Shown here piece by piece: positions 50,787 to 59,280 of a stretch of DNA of 64,000 bases. The position numbers were made by a program, and so were the translations under genes. The stretch's first letter is position 1. Each line of letters starts with the position of its first letter. Origin of the DNA: Anaerolineae bacterium (GTDB taxonomy: Bacteria > Chloroflexota > Anaerolineae > Anaerolineales > Anaerolineaceae); NCBI GenBank assembly GCA_013178185.1, contig JABLXC010000004.1, positions 62,001 through 126,000 on the forward strand, given 5' to 3'. The notes below the pieces were generated by a model. That model was not told the origin of the DNA. It saw only the letters and a list, made by a program, of their open reading frames with translations, and did not search any database.

Positions 50787-52190
50787 ATGAAGAAAAAAAT
50801 TATGTTCATCGTGGTCAGCATCGTGATCTTGAGCATGGCGATGAGCGCCTGCCAGCCGGCGCCTGCCCCCGAAAAGGTGATAGAGACAGTAATCGTTGAA
50901 GGCAAGGTAGTCGAAAAAATCGTCGAAAAAGTGGTTACGGCGACCCCTGCTGTCAAGCCAGCCTCTGGAGACGCCAAAGTTCTAACATTGATGAGTGAGG
51001 AAACCTCGCCGGAAAGCCAGGCCTTCTATCGCAAAGCAGCCGCCGACTTTGAGGCCTCCCACCCCGGCGTGGCGGTCATCCTCGACTTCCCGGCCAGCGC
51101 AGCTGACGCCCTGCCGATCCGCATTGCGGCCGGATCGCCGCCGGATATCACCACCATGCAACTGGAGGCGCAATTGTACTACGCCGACCAGGGGTTGCTT
51201 GAACCAGCCGACTGGTGGTTTGAAAAACACGGCGATGATGTCGTTGAGAACGCTTCAGTTCCTTACAAAGACCACTATTGGGCGATCCCTTACGCCCTGA
51301 CCTACGAGATGTGGTGGTACCGGGAGGATCTGTTCAAACAGGCTGGCCTGAGTCGCCCCGAGACCTGGGACGATATGCTGGCAGCCGCCAAGAAGTTCAA
51401 TAACCCTGCCAAGAATTTCTACGGGATCGCGATTGCCGCCGGCCACAGCGAGTGGACCGCGTGGCACTATGAGGTCTTCTTGTGGCAGAACGGCGGTTAT
51501 GTCTTCGACACCGATCTCAAACCGGCCGTCACTTCGAAGGAGTCCATCGAAGCATTGAACTTCCTGAAAGAGCTCTACCAGTACTCGCCGCCCGAATCGG
51601 CGACATGGGAGTGGTGGGATTCAATTGACGCCTTCTTAGGCGAGACGGTTGCGATGTCTATGTACGGCGGTCGGCTGCTGGTGCACACCGCCCGCGATAA
51701 TCCTGAACTGGCGCCCTATACTCGCGTCATGCTCCAGCCGCTTAAGAAAATTCGCGCCCATCCGATCAGCCGCAAATCTCATGTGATCATGAAGGACAGC
51801 CCGAACAAAGAACTGGCGAAAGAATTCATTGAATTCATCATGCAGGAAGAATATCTGATCCCGTTCTTGTTGACGGTCCCCGTTCACCTGACCCCGCCGC
51901 TGAAGTCCCTTCAGTACAGCGACGCCTACATGTCCCATCCCCTCATCCAGTCGCACAAAGAGGATATGGACCTGGTATATGAAGCTGCCCAATACGGACG
52001 CAGCCTGGGCTGGGAGTCGCCGAACCATCCGCCAAATCCCTATGCAGGGGCGTTGAACAATTCTTATATCCTGGTGGATATGATCCAGAAGATATTATTG
52101 CAGAATGAGTCCCCTGAAACCGCTACCAAATGGGCAGAGGAACAAATCCTCAAGCTCCAGGCTGAAGTGGACGCCGGCAGCGTAAAATAA
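50787..52190 (+). CDS. ABC sugar transporter substrate-binding lipoprotein (family 1)
   Basis: A 467-residue extracellular binding lipoprotein with lipobox SMAMSAC, a charged valine-rich linker, and an SBP_bac_1 fold resembling UgpB/MalE-type proteins: VPYKDHYWAIPYALTYEMWWYREDLFKQAGL and a C-terminal helical region. Several Trp residues (WWF, WEWW) could stack on a sugar. Strong AGGAGG precedes the ATG. It is the first gene of an importer with two permeases and no ATPase gene. A perfect hairpin follows its stop and probably favours its higher expression. Confidence 0.9.
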   Translation: MKKKIMFIVVSIVILSMAMSACQPAPAPEKVIETVIVEGKVVEKIVEKVVTATPAVKPASGDAKVLTLMSEETSPESQAFYRKAAADFEASHPGVAVILDFPASAADALPIRIAAGSPPDITTMQLEAQLYYADQGLLEPADWWFEKHGDDVVENASVPYKDHYWAIPYALTYEMWWYREDLFKQAGLSRPETWDDMLAAAKKFNNPAKNFYGIAIAAGHSEWTAWHYEVFLWQNGGYVFDTDLKPAVTSKESIEALNFLKELYQYSPPESATWEWWDSIDAFLGETVAMSMYGGRLLVHTARDNPELAPYTRVMLQPLKKIRAHPISRKSHVIMKDSPNKELAKEFIEFIMQEEYLIPFLLTVPVHLTPPLKSLQYSDAYMSHPLIQSHKEDMDLVYEAAQYGRSLGWESPNHPPNPYAGALNNSYILVDMIQKILLQNESPETATKWAEEQILKLQAEVDAGSVK

Positions 52191-52222
52191 TGTAATCCAC
52201 GATTTTCGCTGATGAGTTAACC

Positions 52223-52264
52223 TTACATGGGCTGTTTTTCAAGATTGAAACTCAGCCCATGTAA
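52223..52264 (+). other. intercistronic hairpin after the binding-protein gene
   Basis: TTACATGGGCTG (52223-52234) pairs perfectly over 12 bp with CAGCCCATGTAA (52253-52264) across an 18-nt loop. It resembles the stem-loops after malE-type genes that stabilise binding-protein mRNA and reduce read-through to permeases. Confidence 0.75.
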
Positions 52265-52291
52265 TCTGAATTTCAAAGGGGTTCGGGAGTT

Positions 52292-53197
52292 ATGGAGACA
52301 AACCAGAACGTTTTCCGCTTCAGGGATGAGAAGATCTTCTTCTGGGTATCTTTTCTGCCTACTGCTCTGGTCATTTTTTCGATTATTCTCTTCCCAATCC
52401 TGTTCACGCTCGTGCTTGGTTTTTTTAACAAAAATACCCTGGTAGGCCCTTATACCTTTGCAGGTCTAGAAAATTTTAGAAACCTTTTTGCAGATCCTCA
52501 ATTCTGGCTGGCGTTCAAGAACGGCATTGTCTATTCACTTGGCTCAACCATATTTTCGGTTCTGGGGGGCTTGCTGGTAGCTTTACTCCTAAATGAAGAA
52601 TTTAGAGGCCGTGCCATCTTACGAGCGACGGTGATCTTCCCGTACATCGTCCCCCCCATCGTGGCGCTTTTTATCTGGAAATTCCTGTTCAACAGCCGGG
52701 GTTTGATCAACCAACTTTTGGTGCAGTTGGGCGTGATCGAACAGTACATTCCCTGGCTTGGCGATACACGCTTTGTTATGCCAACGGTGATCCTGATCTC
52801 TGCCTGGGTCTGGTTTCCTTTTTCAGCGATCAATTTATTGGCAGGTTTGCAGGCGATCCCAAAAGACATTTATGAAGCGGCTTCGATTGACGGCGCTTCG
52901 CCGATTCAGCGCTTTATTCAGATCACCATCCCTTTGCTCACACCGGTGCTTCTGGTGGTGGTGATCATCCGGTTCATCTGGGCGGCGCGCAATTTCGACA
53001 TGATCTACCTACTCACAGGCGGCGGCCCGCTGGACGCGACCTACGTCCTGCCCATCCTTGCTTACAAATCGGCCTTCAGCGTTTTCCGGCTCGGTTACGC
53101 CAGCGCGGTGGCAACCGCTTTGTTCGTTTTTCTGGTTGTGTTGGCGTTGATTTATTTCCAGGTCTATGGCATGGCAACCCGCATCACCCGTTCTTGA
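52292..53197 (+). CDS. ABC sugar permease, MalF/UgpA-like
   Basis: A 301-residue permease with about six hydrophobic segments, beginning FWVSFLPTALVIFSIILFPILFTLVLGFF. The coupling motif lies in EAASIDGASPIQRFIQITIPLLTP, the EAA loop of carbohydrate permeases of the MalF type. It forms a heterodimer with the next gene product. No ATPase is encoded in this operon, so it probably uses a shared MsmX/UgpC-type ATPase from elsewhere. An upstream GGGGTTCGGGAG may serve as ribosome site. Confidence 0.92.
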   Translation: METNQNVFRFRDEKIFFWVSFLPTALVIFSIILFPILFTLVLGFFNKNTLVGPYTFAGLENFRNLFADPQFWLAFKNGIVYSLGSTIFSVLGGLLVALLLNEEFRGRAILRATVIFPYIVPPIVALFIWKFLFNSRGLINQLLVQLGVIEQYIPWLGDTRFVMPTVILISAWVWFPFSAINLLAGLQAIPKDIYEAASIDGASPIQRFIQITIPLLTPVLLVVVIIRFIWAARNFDMIYLLTGGGPLDATYVLPILAYKSAFSVFRLGYASAVATALFVFLVVLALIYFQVYGMATRITRS

Positions 53198-53217
53198 TAA
53201 ATAAAAGGGGACCTTCG

Positions 53218-54048
53218 GTGAAAACGAAAACTTTGAAAAAAATTGGAATTTACCTGGCGGCGCTGATCACTTTTATCCTCACGATGTTTCCATTCTATTG
53301 GATGGTGACCGCTTCCATCAAACCCTTCAAGGAAATTTTCATCAATCCGTCCTTTTTCCCGCGACAATTTTCTCTGGCTTTTTATACGCAATTATTTGAA
53401 CAGACCATCATCCTAACCCACCTGAAGAATTCACTGTGGACTGCCATCCTGGCTACCGCCCTCACGCTGGTGCTGGCGGGGATGACCGGATATATCATCA
53501 CCCGTTACAGCGTGCTTGCAGGCGAGTTTATGGCTAGGTTCACCTTATTTACCTACATGGTGCCTTCGATCATCCTTTTGCTGCCGATTTACCTGGTGAT
53601 GCAGGCGCTGGGTTTGATCAATTCTCATGTGGGGTTGGTCATCAGTTATTTGACTATCACACTCCCTTTTGCCATCTGGATGATGCGTTCTTACTTTGCG
53701 ACCATCCCAACGGTCATGGAAGAAGCTGCGCTGATTGACGGCGCCAATCATTTTCAGACCTATCTTTACGTTGTTGTGCCTCAGGCGCTGCCTGGTTTTA
53801 TCTCAACGGCTATTTTTGTTTTCATTCTTTGCTGGGGCGAATACCTGTTCCCGCTGGTGTTGCTCAGCCTAGATACTATGAAAACCGTACCGGTAACGCT
53901 GGCTGCCCTGGTGGGGGGCGGCCAGAATATCAACTTTGGGTTGCTCATGGCAGCCAGCACGGTGACCACTGCCCCCATTCTGATTTTGTTTCTGTTTTTA
54001 CAGAAATACCTGGTGGCGGGCTTTGCGGCCGGAGGTTTCGACAAGTAG
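53218..54048 (+). CDS. ABC sugar permease, MalG/UgpE-like
   Basis: A 276-residue permease starting at GTG 53218 with AAAGGGG 8 nt upstream; the frame is open to TTG 53194. It has six hydrophobic segments starting IGIYLAALITFILTMFPFYWMV and the coupling loop EEAALIDGANHFQTYLYVVVPQALPG. With the preceding permease it makes the membrane channel of a carbohydrate importer. Confidence 0.92.
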   Translation: MKTKTLKKIGIYLAALITFILTMFPFYWMVTASIKPFKEIFINPSFFPRQFSLAFYTQLFEQTIILTHLKNSLWTAILATALTLVLAGMTGYIITRYSVLAGEFMARFTLFTYMVPSIILLLPIYLVMQALGLINSHVGLVISYLTITLPFAIWMMRSYFATIPTVMEEAALIDGANHFQTYLYVVVPQALPGFISTAIFVFILCWGEYLFPLVLLSLDTMKTVPVTLAALVGGGQNINFGLLMAASTVTTAPILILFLFLQKYLVAGFAAGGFDK

Positions 54049-54101
54049 ATTTTAGAAGAAAATTTTTGAATATTATCTCAATTCTTTCGGAGGTTCATCA
54101 A

Positions 54102-54923
54102 ATGAAAGCGTTCGAGTTGCAGCAATGGCTTGAAGAAAAATTGCCCAATCCTGTTCCTCAGGATAAAGTGGATGGTATTTTTGCAGGCGACCCCCAAGCC
54201 GAAGTGCGCGGGGTGGCGGTTACTTTTTTGCCGAACATCTATGTTCTGGAGCAGGCCTCCAGGAAGAATCTGAATTTTGTCATCGGTCACGAACCGGTGT
54301 TTTACCACCACCCCTGGAATTACCCCAAGGGGGATAATTACATGATCCCAATGCCCGATACAGATCTTGAAGAAAAAAAAGCCACCCCTCCCGGCCTGGC
54401 GAAACAGAAGCTCATCAAGGAGCATAATCTGGTCTCCTATCGCCTGCACGACGCCTGGAACGATTTCCCAGATCGAGGCATGGGGGTCGCGATCGAAAAG
54501 GTCCTGGGCTGGCAGGGCAAACGTATCACACAGGATGCCTGGATTTATGAACTGCCACCGACGCCCTTGAAAGAGCTTGCAAAACAGGTGGGCAAAAAGC
54601 TGGGGAAGAGGGGTATCCGCTTTGTGGGAGACCCTGATCGTATGGTCAAAAGAGTGTCGCTGGATTGGGGCAGCCCCGGTGCAATCGAGATCTTTGTGCG
54701 CGGCCTGGGCTACGGCTGTGACGCCGCCATCACCGGCGAGGTGGAGGAATGGCGCGACGTAGAATTTGCGCGGGACGTGAATATGGGGTTGATCCTCGGC
54801 GGGCATCACGCCACTGAAACGCCGGGCATGCGCTATTTTTATGAATGGTTCATCCAGAACCGGCCGGATATCCGAGCGGAATATATTGACGCCGGTGATC
54901 CCGATCATTTTATTGCCTGGTGA
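54102..54923 (+). CDS. NIF3-like dimetal-binding protein
   Basis: A 273-residue protein of the NIF3/DUF34 (GTP cyclohydrolase 1 type 2-like) family. It has VTFLPNIYVLEQA, the metal-site segment FVIGHEPVFYHHP, a second His-rich site LILGGHHATETPGMRYFYEWF, and a conserved GDPDRMVKRVSLDWG. The family binds two metals; its exact role is not settled, with nucleotide or cofactor hydrolysis suggested. The N-terminal part is unusual in having an inserted PWNYPKGDNYM region. It is in the sugar ABC operon, 53 bp after the permease gene, and 17 bp before a THI5-like gene, which suggests a catabolic or repair step linked to the imported compound. Confidence 0.85.
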   Translation: MKAFELQQWLEEKLPNPVPQDKVDGIFAGDPQAEVRGVAVTFLPNIYVLEQASRKNLNFVIGHEPVFYHHPWNYPKGDNYMIPMPDTDLEEKKATPPGLAKQKLIKEHNLVSYRLHDAWNDFPDRGMGVAIEKVLGWQGKRITQDAWIYELPPTPLKELAKQVGKKLGKRGIRFVGDPDRMVKRVSLDWGSPGAIEIFVRGLGYGCDAAITGEVEEWRDVEFARDVNMGLILGGHHATETPGMRYFYEWFIQNRPDIRAEYIDAGDPDHFIAW

Positions 54924-54940
54924 GAGCCTTGGGGGCATAA

Positions 54941-55858
54941 ATGAAAAAATTTACGTTCTTTCTCGATTTTTTAATCGAAGGCCAGTTCGTCGGCTTGCTC
55001 TGGGCTTTGGAAAAAGGTCTTTATAAGGAGGCGGGGTTAGACGTAGAATTTGTCGAATGGGTTGAGGACGGACGTTCGATCATTCAAAAAGTGATTGATG
55101 GCGGGCGTTTGTGCGCCGGCTGTAGCGAGGATAACCTGATCATCTCGGCCTGCGCAGCCGGTTTGCCCGTCAGGGCACTGGCGACCATGTTGCAGGTTTC
55201 TCCTTTGGTACTGATGACAAAGCATTCCAGTGGTATTCAAACTATCCGGGATTTAATAGGGAAAAAAGTGGCCATGCATTGTGACGGCATTCGCATTCTG
55301 GAGGCGGTGCTTGCGCTCGAAAAAATCCCGACGGGAGCAGTCGAGATCCATGAATTGCCGTACCAACCGGATCGCCTGGTCAGGGATGAATTTCAGGCAG
55401 TGCAGGGCTATGCCATGTATGAGCCGCTTCAACTGGCCGCGATGGGGGTTGATGTTCAGACGTTGCCGGTGCGCCATCACCACATCCATCCCTACGCCCA
55501 GGTGTTCTTCGCCACACTGGAAAATATTGAACAGGAGCCGGTTGCAATTCAGTCCTTCCTGTCGGCTTCTTTAGAAGGCTTCAGGCAGAGCGTTAGCCAG
55601 CGCGACGAGGCGGCGAAAATCGTCGCAAAATTTTTGGGTGGGCGCGGCGATGTCGCTTCAGCTCGCAAAGTCATTGATCAGCTTATCCCCTATCTTTATG
55701 ATGAGGCTGGCGACAGCCGCTATGGCGCTCTGGATTTAGAACGCTGGAGCCGTAACCTGAAAACGTACGCCGCCATCGGTTTGACGTCGGGCGTCCTGGC
55801 GGTGGAAGATACGGTGGACAACCATTTTATCGAAAGGATTTACGGTTACCCCCCATAA
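54941..55858 (+). CDS. NMT1/THI5-like protein without signal peptide
   Basis: A 305-residue periplasmic-binding-protein-like protein (NMT1/THI5 family), beginning FFLDFLIEGQFVGLLWALEKGLYKEAGLDVEFVEW. It has no signal sequence or lipobox, so it is probably cytosolic, unlike ABC binding proteins of this family. Yeast THI5, a suicide enzyme making the thiamine pyrimidine, is also a cytosolic member, but its CCCFC-type motif is not evident here. A small-molecule-binding or regulatory role is also possible. It follows the NIF3-like gene by 17 bp and precedes the gntR gene by 85 bp. Confidence 0.8.
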   Translation: MKKFTFFLDFLIEGQFVGLLWALEKGLYKEAGLDVEFVEWVEDGRSIIQKVIDGGRLCAGCSEDNLIISACAAGLPVRALATMLQVSPLVLMTKHSSGIQTIRDLIGKKVAMHCDGIRILEAVLALEKIPTGAVEIHELPYQPDRLVRDEFQAVQGYAMYEPLQLAAMGVDVQTLPVRHHHIHPYAQVFFATLENIEQEPVAIQSFLSASLEGFRQSVSQRDEAAKIVAKFLGGRGDVASARKVIDQLIPYLYDEAGDSRYGALDLERWSRNLKTYAAIGLTSGVLAVEDTVDNHFIERIYGYPP

Positions 55859-55943
55859 GCCAACCAAGCTTTGGAAGTATAATTATGAAAGTGCATTTTC
55901 TAATGGGTAACAATTTTTATGGATTGGAGTATCCAAGCGAACG

Positions 55944-56621
55944 ATGGCTTATCCGCCCCTCCCAGAGGATGAAAAGCTCTCGCTGCCAAGCAGGGTTTAC
56001 CAGGCGCTGAAACAGGGCATATTATCCTTTGAGTTGAAACCAAAGGAATACCTGATCACCGGCGAGGTCGCAAAGGCTTACGGAATCAGCCGCACCCCCG
56101 TCCGCGAGGCGCTGATCCTGCTGGAGAAAGAGGGCTGGGTCAAGCTTCAGGGCGTGCGCGGCGCTATGGTCGCCTGGCCATCTCGGAAAACGATCTCAGA
56201 AGCGATCCAGGTCAAAATGGTCTTGGAAGGCTTTGTGATCAAAGAAGCCATTCGAACACTGAACGAGGCAGACATCCAGGAATTGGAAAAAATCCTGGCA
56301 GAATCTGAAGTCGCCCTAGAAGCGGGCGATATACAGGGCAGTGAGACGATTGGGTCGAAATTTCACACCTATCTGCAAGAAAAAGTGGGCAACATGGTCT
56401 TGCGGGCCATTTTCGAACAGCTTCAAGATCAGATTGACCGAGTGCGCCCGCTTATCTGGCGGCGCAACCGTGAGATGATCCAAGAATCGGCGCTTCAACA
56501 CCGCGCCATGCTTGCCGCCATTAAAAACCGCGACCCGGAAAAAGCAGAACAACTGGTTTACCAGCACGCGGTCTGGTTCGAAGAACAGGTAATCCCCTCG
56601 ATGATCCCGATCCTGGATTGA
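55944..56621 (+). CDS. GntR-family regulator with FCD domain
   Basis: A 225-residue FadR/FCD-type regulator. The winged HTH occupies about 12-80 (YQALKQGILSFELKPKEYLITGEVAKAYGISRTPVREALILLEKEGWV) and the FCD domain about 90-215, all-helical with His and Asp/Glu residues for metal and ligand. Members respond to organic acids or sugar acids. It lies at the end of the sugar ABC/NIF3/THI5-like block. The 85-bp upstream gap has two small palindromes (CCAA-GCT-TTGG at about 55863-55873 and TTGGA-GTA-TCCAA at 55924-55936) that may be autoregulatory sites. Confidence 0.9.
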   Translation: MAYPPLPEDEKLSLPSRVYQALKQGILSFELKPKEYLITGEVAKAYGISRTPVREALILLEKEGWVKLQGVRGAMVAWPSRKTISEAIQVKMVLEGFVIKEAIRTLNEADIQELEKILAESEVALEAGDIQGSETIGSKFHTYLQEKVGNMVLRAIFEQLQDQIDRVRPLIWRRNREMIQESALQHRAMLAAIKNRDPEKAEQLVYQHAVWFEEQVIPSMIPILD

Positions 56622-56658
56622 AGTGTTCAGCGACAGGAATTGAGAAATAATCTTCTTT

Positions 56659-56694
56659 CAAAGAGCCGCAGATACCCGGCTCTTTGACTTTTTT
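56659..56694 (+). terminator. intrinsic terminator of gntR
   Basis: CAAAGAGCCG (56659-56668) pairs with CGGCTCTTTG (56677-56686), followed by ACTTTTTT. A textbook factor-independent terminator. Confidence 0.93.
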
Positions 56695-56754
56695 GGAGGA
56701 CATTCACAAGCGAAAACCACGCTAAGCGCGCTGTGGCTGGCGCGTTCTATACTC

Positions 56755-56822
56755 TTGACAATCTTGCAAAAAGATATACAATACAACAACAATACAATAA
56801 TACAATAAAACAAAGATACAAT
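56755..56822 (+). promoter_or_regulatory. promoter with periodic TACAAT repeats ahead of the YtrA-type operon
   Basis: TTGACA (56755-56760) is 16 bp from TACAAT (56777-56782). Further TACAAT copies follow at 56793, 56801 and 56817, spaced 16, 8 and 16 bp. The repeats may be operators for the GntR/YtrA protein that follows, or alternative -10 boxes. Confidence 0.65.
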
Positions 56823-56836
56823 GGAGGTCCTATCGC

Positions 56837-57304
56837 TTGAATAATTTGTCCGGTCACATCCGGCTGGATTTTCGCTCGACTGAACCGCTCTACCTGCAAA
56901 TCGCAGGCCAGATCGAGCAGATGGTAGCGCGCGGCGAACTAAAAATGGGCGACCAACTTCCCACCGTGCGCGAGCTGGCGACCGAGCTGCGCATCAACTT
57001 CAACACCGTGGCGCGGGCTTACCGCCTGCTGGATGAAGCCCGCCTGATCTCCACCCAGCGCGGTCGTGGCACATACATCTGGGAAGAACCGGACGCCGAC
57101 ACCCTTGACCAGATCCGCCATCACCGGCTGGAAGAGATGGCGCGCCGTTATCTGGAAGAAAGCCACCGCCTGGGCTTCAGCGCTTCTGAGGCGCTCGGCG
57201 CGCTGCACGCCCTTTTGAGGCCGAGTCCTTCAGACCCATCGAGACCTTTCGGCTTTGAAGCGGATCAACACAATGAGCCGGGCGAGGATCTGCGCCCCCT
57301 GTAA
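56837..57304 (+). CDS. GntR-family regulator, YtrA subfamily
   Basis: A 155-residue repressor. The winged HTH (about 12-75) contains GDQLPTVRELATELRINFNTVARAYRLLDEARLISTQRGRGTYI and is followed by a short helical tail, characteristic of the YtrA subgroup that lacks a large effector domain. The start is TTG at 56837, with GGAGG at 56823-56827; an overlapping ATG at 56821 is in another frame and stops after 7 codons. YtrA-type proteins typically repress ABC-2 exporters, and such a transporter lies 2 kb downstream in the same direction. The upstream TACAAT repeats may be its operator. Confidence 0.88.
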   Translation: MNNLSGHIRLDFRSTEPLYLQIAGQIEQMVARGELKMGDQLPTVRELATELRINFNTVARAYRLLDEARLISTQRGRGTYIWEEPDADTLDQIRHHRLEEMARRYLEESHRLGFSASEALGALHALLRPSPSDPSRPFGFEADQHNEPGEDLRPL

Positions 57305-57376
57305 ACCGGCAGCCAGGTTACGCTGCCAGAACCGGTAAGCGGGAAAACCGGAATTGTACAAGAAGCAGAGGAGAGA

Positions 57377-58366
57377 ATGAGAAAGAAAAATACTGAAATC
57401 AGTGAGACCGAACGCACAACGCAGGCAGAGAAAAGGAATCATAAACCCCCGGATACCACCCGTATCAGCGCGATCGGCGGGGTGGCGTTTCTCTTGTTCG
57501 TAGCGGCCGGCATCCTGGGCGGTGCGTTGTTGGATTCCAGCGGCGTTCCCGGCGGGTGGATCGCCCTCTATGTGATCGCCGTTTTCCTGACCGGCTTCCT
57601 GCTGATGTTTTCCCTCAAAGTTGCCCAGCAATGGGAAAAAGCCATTGTGCTGCGGCTGGGCAAATATCGCGGCCTGCGTGGGCCGGGGTTATTTGCCATT
57701 CTTCCGATCCTGGATTCTACGCCGGTCTGGATTGACCACCGCGTGATGGTGACGCCTTTCAACGCCGAAAAGACGCTGACCAAAGACACCGTCCCGGTAG
57801 ATGTGGATGCAGTGTTGTTCTGGCTGGTATGGGACGCCGAAAAAGCCGCTCTGGAAGTGGAAGATTACAAAGCCGCCATCACCTGGGCGGCCCAGACCGC
57901 GCTGCGCGAGGTCATCGGGCAGATGCCGTTGGCGGATATTCTGGTCGGGCGCGCCAAGATGGACGCCGAGTTGCAGCACATCATTGATGAGCGCACCACC
58001 CCCTGGGGCATCACCGTCCAATCGGTTGAGATTCGCGATGTTATCATCCCGCAGGATCTGGAAGACGCCATGAGCCGCCAGGCCCAGGCCGAACGGGAAC
58101 GCCAGGCGCGCGTCATCCTCGGCGAATCGGAAATGCAGATCGCCCACAGCTTTGCCGAAGCCTCGCGAGCTTACGCCAACAACCCGACTGCCCTGCACCT
58201 GCGCGCCATGAACATGCTGTTCGAAGGATTGAAAGAAAAAGGCGCTCTGGTGATCGTCCCAAGCAGCGCCGTAGATACCATGAACCTGGGCGGCCTGAGC
58301 GGGATCGTCTCGCTGGCGCAACAGGCGGGGAATCAAGAGACCAGCTTTCCTGGCGAAAAGGGTTAG
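57377..58366 (+). CDS. slipin/SPFH (band 7) membrane protein
   Basis: A 329-residue stomatin-like protein. Two hydrophobic segments (about 33-54 and 63-80) are followed by the SPFH domain: VAQQWEKAIVLRLGKYRGLRGPGLFAILPILDSTPVWIDHRV, then TVPVDVDAVLFWLVWD and a coiled-coil SRQAQAERERQARVILGESEMQIA. Slipins organise membrane microdomains and often pair with NfeD; none is adjacent. It lies between the YtrA-type regulator and an SdpI-like gene, so it may aid membrane protection against antimicrobial peptides or lipids. GGAGAGAATG marks the start. Confidence 0.93.
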   Translation: MRKKNTEISETERTTQAEKRNHKPPDTTRISAIGGVAFLLFVAAGILGGALLDSSGVPGGWIALYVIAVFLTGFLLMFSLKVAQQWEKAIVLRLGKYRGLRGPGLFAILPILDSTPVWIDHRVMVTPFNAEKTLTKDTVPVDVDAVLFWLVWDAEKAALEVEDYKAAITWAAQTALREVIGQMPLADILVGRAKMDAELQHIIDERTTPWGITVQSVEIRDVIIPQDLEDAMSRQAQAERERQARVILGESEMQIAHSFAEASRAYANNPTALHLRAMNMLFEGLKEKGALVIVPSSAVDTMNLGGLSGIVSLAQQAGNQETSFPGEKG

Positions 58367-58451
58367 GTATATTGCTCCTGAAATTGCTGGCGCGCTAACC
58401 CCAGTGCGGCAATCCAGGTAACGCGAAAATGTTCTTTTGTTTCTGACCTTA

Positions 58452-58467
58452 TGTTTCACGTGAAACG
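58452..58467. promoter_or_regulatory. parS-like ParB-binding site 1
   Basis: TGTTTCACGTGAAACG matches the bacterial parS consensus TGTTTCACGTGAAACA at 15 of 16 positions. It lies in the 131-bp gap between the slipin and SdpI-like genes. Confidence 0.8.
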
Positions 58468-58497
58468 TAGAACAACACACTTGAAAGGATTTTAAAA

Positions 58498-59145
58498 ATG
58501 AAGAACCGTTTGACATGGGCGCTCTCACTGCTGCTCATCCTGGCTGCGCTCGCGCTTAGCTTGGTGGCAGGCCCAAGTTTGCCAGAGCAAATGGCCACCC
58601 ATTGGAACGCTCGCGGCCAGGCAGATGGTTTCTCCTCGCGCCCGACGGCGATGCTGTTGATGCCGGCGCTGATGGCTGGGATCACGCTCTTGTTGCTGGT
58701 CGTTCCGCAAATTGACCCGCTCAAGGCCAATATCCAGCTCTTTCGAGCGGATTACAACCTGCTCATCGTTCTGATGAACCTGTTTTTGCTGTATATCCAC
58801 GTTTTGACGGTTTTGTGGGGGCTGGGGATGCGCTTCGACATGAACAGGGCCATCCCACCTGCTTTTGGCTTGCTATTTTATTTTTTGGGGGTCTTGCTTG
58901 GCAAGGCGCGCCGCAATTACATGATCGGCATCCGCACGCCCTGGACCCTGGCAAGCGATGCGGTTTGGGAAAAGACGCACCGCCTGGGAGGACGTTTGTT
59001 CAAAATTTCGGGCGTATTGGCGCTGGCCGGAGTTGTTTTCCCTGCCTATACTTATTTGTTCGTCCTGCTGCCTGTGCTGGCTGCTGCGATCTGGCTATTG
59101 ATTTATTCTTATATCCTCTATCGCCGCGAAGAAAAGGGGGCGTAG
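58498..59145 (+). CDS. SdpI/DUF1648-family membrane protein
   Basis: A 215-residue membrane protein. The N-terminal DUF1648 part has LPEQMATHWNARGQADGFSSRP, and the C-terminal SdpI segment reads NYMIGIRTPWTLASDAVWEKTHRLGGRL. About six hydrophobic helices are seen. In Bacillus, SdpI gives immunity to the SdpC toxin and also acts as a signal for its regulator. Here it may protect the envelope against an antimicrobial peptide together with the slipin and exporter; no toxin gene is visible. It is flanked by two parS-like sites. Confidence 0.88.
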   Translation: MKNRLTWALSLLLILAALALSLVAGPSLPEQMATHWNARGQADGFSSRPTAMLLMPALMAGITLLLLVVPQIDPLKANIQLFRADYNLLIVLMNLFLLYIHVLTVLWGLGMRFDMNRAIPPAFGLLFYFLGVLLGKARRNYMIGIRTPWTLASDAVWEKTHRLGGRLFKISGVLALAGVVFPAYTYLFVLLPVLAAAIWLLIYSYILYRREEKGA

Positions 59146-59159
59146 GCCTTCGCCCTGTG

Positions 59160-59199
59160 TCATTCCTGCGATGTTTCACGTGAAACATCGCAGGAATGA
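59160..59199. promoter_or_regulatory. parS-like ParB-binding site 2 in a perfect 40-bp palindrome
   Basis: TGTTTCACGTGAAACA at 59172-59187 is an exact parS consensus. It sits at the centre of a perfect 40-bp palindrome (arms begin TCATTCCTGCGATG, complementary arm to 59199). The palindrome could also form a strong hairpin in RNA after the SdpI-like gene, but the central 16-mer is the ParB-type sequence. Confidence 0.88.
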
Positions 59200-59280
59200 T
59201 TGAATCATCCACGTGATTTTTTGGAAACGCAGGATACGCAAAACATTCATCATTGACAGGTGTGTAGATTGGAGCTTTGA

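Noticed and set aside
56821-56844. ATG-started 7-codon frame overlapping the YtrA-type start
   Set aside because: The ATG precedes and overlaps the GGAGG used by the TTG start and has no ribosome site of its own.
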